Shown: positions 60,999 through 64,000 of the stretch, in pieces | How the letters are laid out: every line of letters starts with the position of its first letter | Position numbering within the stretch: position 1 is the first letter of the stretch | Source: CAVZYN01 sp963779515 | GTDB lineage: Bacteria > Pseudomonadota > Alphaproteobacteria > Rhizobiales > Hyphomicrobiaceae | Reading direction: 5' to 3' | Length of the DNA stretch: 64,000 nt | Assembly (NCBI GenBank): GCA_963779515.1 | Contig: CAVZYN010000006.1 | Coordinates: forward strand, 124,001-188,000 | Made by a program: the position numbers and the translations under genes | The notes under the pieces: generated by a model | The model's database searches: none | Told to the model about the DNA's origin: nothing | What the model saw: only the letters and a program-made list of their open reading frames with translations

Positions 60999-62050
60999 AT
61001 ACCTATCCCCTTAGTTCAGGCGTAATTGCGCGCTACGTGAGTTCAACCAAGGAGTTGGATCATGACCGACACACTGCCGGACGATCTGTGGCGTGACTTC
61101 CCGAAGACCGCGACCGAGTTTGATGCGCGCTTTTCGTCCGAAGCGGACTGCCGCTCCTACTGGATCCAGGCCCGCTGGGGCGGCAAACCTGCATGTGCCC
61201 GTTGCGAGAGCACGCGTGTGTGGACGATCCGCAAAGGCACCACGTTCGAGTGCGCCGAATGCCACCATCAGACGAGCCTGACGTCCGGCACCGTGCTGGA
61301 GAAGACGCGCAAACCGTTGAAGGTGTGGTTCCGCGCCATCTTCGAGATCTCGGTGCGGCGCACCGGCGTTTCGGGCAAGGATTTTCAGCGCATCATGGGC
61401 TTTGGTTCTTACGAGACGGCCTGGACGTGGCTGCACAAGCTGCGCTCGGCGATGGTCAGATCCGAAAGCGAGCCGCTCGGCCCTTTCGTCGAGATGGACG
61501 AGGCGCTGGTGGGCGGCAAAGGCGGCCCACACAAGCAACTCGTTCTGGTGGCGGCGGAAAAAGACGCCAAGACAGGATTGGGGCGCGTGCGCCTCGCTCA
61601 CGCCGAGACCAATGACGCTGACACGTGCAAGCGCTTCGCTGACGGCGAATTGGCCGCCGACGCTGGCGTCGTGACCGACGGCCACGCTGGCTACAACGAC
61701 AAGAGCCTCGGCGAGCGGTCACACGACGCGGTGATCCAGACCAAGGCCGAGAAGCGCGAGGCCGACGCCGTGCAGATGTGCCACTGGACGATCTCGCTGT
61801 TGAAGCGCTGGCTGATCGGCACGCACGCGGGCGCTGTGAAGCCGAAGCATCTGCAGGCCTATCTCGACGAGTTCGCGTTCCGCCACAACCGGCGCCGCAC
61901 CAACGGCGTCGCGCGCATCGCCGCTCGTGTCATCGAAAGTGTCGTTGCCAAGCCGCCGATCACCATGCGCAACCTCGTCGACCAAACCCGGCCGCATCGC
62001 CGCTTCAACTCAATTCAAACGGCCAACCTGAACTAAAGGGATAGGTATGC
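60997..62050 (+). mobile_element. IS1595-family insertion sequence in the TRAP receptor gene
   Basis: This element of about 1.05 kb has terminal inverted repeats of about 24 bases: left GCATACCTATCCCCTTAG and right, on the other strand, GCATACCTATCCCTTTAG, both continuing TTCAGG. They differ at one base. One transposase gene fills it, read in the same direction as the target gene. A directly repeated CAGGCGATGC flanks it. The near-perfect ends and intact transposase suggest recent movement. Confidence 0.88.
61062..62036 (+). CDS. IS1595-type (ISXO2-like) transposase
   Basis: This 324-residue enzyme has an N-terminal zinc ribbon (PACARCES and FECAECHHQ) and a DDE-like core: Asp in VEMDEALVGGK (residue about 145), Asp in VVTDGHAGYN (about 205) and a late LDEFAFRHNRRR block supplying the last acidic/Asn residues. 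Fold order and length match the ISXO2-like transposase family. The start has a strong ribosome site (AAGGAG). There is no frameshift or stop inside, so it may still be active. Confidence 0.92.
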   Translation: MTDTLPDDLWRDFPKTATEFDARFSSEADCRSYWIQARWGGKPACARCESTRVWTIRKGTTFECAECHHQTSLTSGTVLEKTRKPLKVWFRAIFEISVRRTGVSGKDFQRIMGFGSYETAWTWLHKLRSAMVRSESEPLGPFVEMDEALVGGKGGPHKQLVLVAAEKDAKTGLGRVRLAHAETNDADTCKRFADGELAADAGVVTDGHAGYNDKSLGERSHDAVIQTKAEKREADAVQMCHWTISLLKRWLIGTHAGAVKPKHLQAYLDEFAFRHNRRRTNGVARIAARVIESVVAKPPITMRNLVDQTRPHRRFNSIQTANLN

Positions 62051-62059
62051 AGGCGATGC
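62050..62059 (+). repeat. Target-site duplication, right copy
   Basis: CAGGCGATGC follows the right terminal inverted repeat and continues into the restored target frame (GCG ATG CTG CAC). It matches the left copy at 60989-60998 base for base. Confidence 0.85.
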
Positions 62060-62533
62060 TGCACCTGTTCGTCAATTCGGACAGATGGAGCGCTCTGCCG
62101 AAAAGCTATCAAGCTATCCTGCGAGCGGCATCGCATCGGGCGGATCAACTGATGACCGCGAAGTACGATCTCGCGAACGCGCAAGCGCTGAAGCGGGTCG
62201 TCGCCGCCGGCGCACATATTCGGCCTTTCCCGGAGCCGGTTCTCGACGCGGCCTTCAAGGCGACCGGCGAGGTCTGCGCCGAATTCGCCGGCAAGAGCGA
62301 CGATTTCAAGACCGTCTACGAGGCTATGAAATCGGTTCGCGGCGATGGCTACCTCTGGTTCCAGCTCGCCGAGCACACCACCGACACCTTCATGATGATC
62401 CAACAACGCAAAGGCGCGCTCTGATTCGTCTTGCATGTGCTGTGGACGGCCAAGTCTGGCCCGCAGCGAGGTGTGCGGCTTCCGTGCGCCGGACAGTGGA
62501 AAAAGCGCGATATGCTCCTTGTTGATCAGTTCA

Positions 62534-62578
62534 TCCCATTGACACCCATTTGATCCCGTCTAAACCCATGTTCACCCA
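62534..62578 (-). promoter_or_regulatory. Five MraZ boxes with 10-base spacing
   Basis: On the minus strand TGGGT, TGGGT, CGGGA, TGGGT and TGGGA occur exactly ten bases apart (plus-strand blocks at 62534, 62544, 62554, 62564 and 62574). This is the TGGGN-N5 array that MraZ recognises upstream of its own gene in E. coli and other bacteria. It ends about 140 bases before the mraZ start, so autoregulation is expected. The middle box differs by one base. Confidence 0.85.
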
Positions 62579-62716
62579 TGCTTCGTGCTGATTTGCGGGG
62601 TGCGGAATGAGGCAAGCGGTTCGCGGCGCGAGCGAAAGCTCGATGCAGACACTCGCCGCCTCATGTCTCGGTAGTGGAAAGAGTGTGGAGGTGTGCGCCA
62701 ATGGCGCAATCAGGGG

Positions 62717-63184
62717 ATGGACCGCTTTGTCTCGACATTCACGAACCGGATCGACAGTAAAGGCAGGGTTTCTGTCCCTGCGCCTTTCCGTGCCGTCCTC
62801 GAGCGCGATGGCTATGCGAAGACCGGCGGCGGGATCTACTGTTACCCCTCGCTTGATGCTCCAGCCCTCGATGCAGGCGGCGAGAGACTTGCGCAAAAAA
62901 TCGACGGGCTTCTCGCAGGCTTGCCAGATTATTCGGATGAGCGAGACGAGCTATCTGTCGCGCTCTATGGTGACGTCCATGTGCTCGCACTTGATGGCGA
63001 CGGACGTGTCGTCCTTCCTGAACAGCTTCGCGCGCATGCGGGCCTCGTCACCGAGATCGCATTTGTCGGCTTGGGCCAGAAGTTTCAAATGTGGGAGCCC
63101 AAGCGCTTCGACGAGCGCCGGTCGGCCGCGCGATTGAAGGTGCGCGAGACGCGCAAGCTTCTCAATCCTAGGAACGACGAATAG
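62717..63184 (+). CDS. mraZ: Transcriptional regulator MraZ
   Basis: This 155-residue protein carries two SpoVT-AbrB-type DNA-binding repeats, landmarked by DSKGRVSVPAPFR near residue 15 and DGDGRVVLPEQLR near 95. MraZ forms ring oligomers and represses the division/cell-wall (dcw) cluster by binding TGGGN arrays; such an array lies upstream. Normally mraZ is directly followed by rsmH and ftsL. Here a terminator overlaps the stop codon and a convergent SDR gene follows, so mraZ is detached from dcw. ATG 62717 starts the conserved domain; AGGGG lies directly in front of it, closer than usual. Confidence 0.9.
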   Translation: MDRFVSTFTNRIDSKGRVSVPAPFRAVLERDGYAKTGGGIYCYPSLDAPALDAGGERLAQKIDGLLAGLPDYSDERDELSVALYGDVHVLALDGDGRVVLPEQLRAHAGLVTEIAFVGLGQKFQMWEPKRFDERRSAARLKVRETRKLLNPRNDE

Positions 63185-63216
63185 GCGCGGGCGTTTTTGA
63201 CATCCGCGCCATTTTT
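63184..63216 (+). terminator. Intrinsic terminator overlapping the mraZ stop
   Basis: The stem GGCGCGG (63184-63190) pairs with CCGCGCC (63204-63210) around a 13-base loop and is followed by ATTTTTGT. It begins inside the TAG stop region and indicates that mraZ is transcribed alone. Confidence 0.65.
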
Positions 63217-63217
63217 G

Positions 63218-64000
63218 TCAGTAGTGGATTGATCCAGGTGCGCCGCCGCCCGCGGCGATCACGTCGCCGTTGATCGCCACTGACCTTGGGGAGGCAACGA
63301 ACGCCGCGACAGCCGCGATGTCGTCCGCTGCAATCAGTCTCTTGGTCAGGTTTTTCGATGCCATTTGTGCCTCCGCATCGGCGACCGAGATCCCGAGTTT
63401 TTCGGCGGTTTTGGCGGCGACGCCGGGTGTCTTCTCCGTGCGGGTCAGACCCGGATGGATGCAGACGGCAGAAACGCCGGTGCCCGCCAGCTCGTCCGCG
63501 ATATTTTTTGTCAGAGCCGCAACAGAAACATTGCGCATCGAACCAATGATCGTACCCGTCGATCGCGCGGCAAGGCCTGAAACATTGATGATCCGGCCCC
63601 ACTTGCGCTGCACCATCTCCGGCGCGACTTCCCGTGCGGTTCTGAGATAGCCCAGTACTTTCACATTCATGTCCGCCCAGAAGTGCTCGTTGGTGATCTC
63701 GCCAAGCGAGGGCGGCTTAGCTTGGCCGCCGGGTTGGGCCGCGCAATTGACGAGGATGTCGATTTTTCCGAGGGCTTTGCGCACTTCCGCCACCATGGCC
63801 TTGACCTTGGCATCGTCGCCTGTGTCCGTTGCGACCGCCACCACTTTGCGACCTGTGGCCGTCGCGATCTCTTTCGCCGCGGCCTGCGCCGCCGTCATAT
63901 CGCGAGCGGCGATGGCGACATCGACACCTTCGTCGGCCAATGCGCGCGCAATAGCTTTGCCGATGCCGCGGCTTCCGCCCGTCACGAGCGCGGTTTTTCC
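63218..64000 (-). CDS. SDR-family oxidoreductase lacking the canonical Tyr-Lys pair, 5' end outside window
   Basis: At least 260 residues are visible; the frame is open to the window end, so the start lies beyond 64000. The cofactor motif TGGSRGIGKAIA and NCAAQ block are normal. At the active site GSMRNVSVAALTKN aligns with the usual YSASKAAVIALTKN, so Tyr becomes Gly and Lys becomes Asn; the preceding Ser is present (INVSGLAARS). A C-terminal DVIAAGGGAPGSIHY closes the protein. It may be a non-catalytic SDR or use other residues. It is convergent with mraZ. Confidence 0.8.
   Translation of the reverse strand, partial: GKTALVTGGSRGIGKAIARALADEGVDVAIAARDMTAAQAAAKEIATATGRKVVAVATDTGDDAKVKAMVAEVRKALGKIDILVNCAAQPGGQAKPPSLGEITNEHFWADMNVKVLGYLRTAREVAPEMVQRKWGRIINVSGLAARSTGTIIGSMRNVSVAALTKNIADELAGTGVSAVCIHPGLTRTEKTPGVAAKTAEKLGISVADAEAQMASKNLTKRLIAADDIAAVAAFVASPRSVAINGDVIAAGGGAPGSIHY

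Larger units (their letters stand above)
60257..62424 (+). pseudogene. TRAP-transporter solute-binding protein gene interrupted by an IS element
   Basis: The first part (60257-61000) encodes a twin-arginine signal (NRRQFVKAAAAGG) and a DctP/TakP-like receptor up to PGWWEGQAM. The last part (from about 62051 to 62424) continues exactly with LHLFVNSDRWSALPKSYQ to the stop. Removing the IS1595-type element with one copy of the target repeat restores a single frame. The intact protein would have about 370 residues and bind a carboxylate such as a keto or aromatic acid for a TRAP importer. No membrane subunits are adjacent. The gene is broken, and the element provides a stop. Confidence 0.88.

Overview
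The window is GC-rich, densely coded DNA from an alphaproteobacterium, most likely order Hyphomicrobiales (rhizobia and relatives). This rests on gene content: an IalB-family protein, a cox cluster with DUF983 and SURF1, a YqgE/AlgH protein, three M16 processing-peptidase-type proteins, ptsP, a phasin, a MraZ operator and paired sRNA genes resembling the suhB/mmgR family. Genus cannot be fixed from the sequence alone.

Layout. 1-2.1 kb: end of an N-formylglutamate amidohydrolase gene, two tandem minus-strand sRNA genes and a HisN/SuhB-type phosphatase. 2.1-3.8 kb: an alpha/beta hydrolase and a secreted protein. 4-10.5 kb: a five-gene minus-strand ABC import operon with three paralogous substrate-binding proteins, a long fused permease and an ATPase. 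10.6-10.8 kb: two palindromic repeats. 10.8-17.3 kb, plus strand: inositol-dehydrogenase-like protein with an SDR, a histidine kinase, a HerA-type ATPase, and ManC. 17.3-22.4 kb: PssA and Psd, a Do-type protease, a DsbD-alpha-like secreted protein and YqgE.

22.4-36 kb, minus strand: coxB, coxA, ctaB, a 48-aa membrane protein, ctaG, ctaE, DUF983, a broken surf1, thrC, an M16 peptidase, a frameshifted GNAT acetyltransferase and a PAS-GGDEF-EAL protein whose GGDEF motif is degenerate. 36-42.9 kb: IalB, two secreted rhodaneses, a PcfJ-like protein, a phasin, and a frameshifted ATP-dependent DNA ligase with its partner exonuclease. 42.9-43.9 kb is non-coding with short repeats, followed by a very Gly/His-rich secreted protein. 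45.4-49 kb: a ketopantoate-reductase-like protein, a CaiB-type CoA transferase and an enoyl-CoA hydratase/HIBYL-CoA hydrolase. 49-60 kb: DjlA-like co-chaperone, amidase, EamA transporter, ptsP, lysC, lspA, a lipoprotein, an M16 pair and FdhD.

60.2-62.4 kb: a TRAP-transporter solute-binding gene cut in two by an IS1595-type element with a target duplication. 62.5-63.2 kb: a stand-alone mraZ with five 10-bp-spaced MraZ boxes and its own terminator. The right edge holds a partial SDR whose catalytic Tyr and Lys are replaced.

The best candidates for further work are the paired sRNAs (with a third related core at 21.66 kb), the detached mraZ with its operator, the IS-interrupted TRAP gene, the three-receptor ABC operon and the cluster of broken genes. 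Several breaks are single-base changes, so sequence error must be excluded before decay is claimed. No tRNA, rRNA or CRISPR array was seen.
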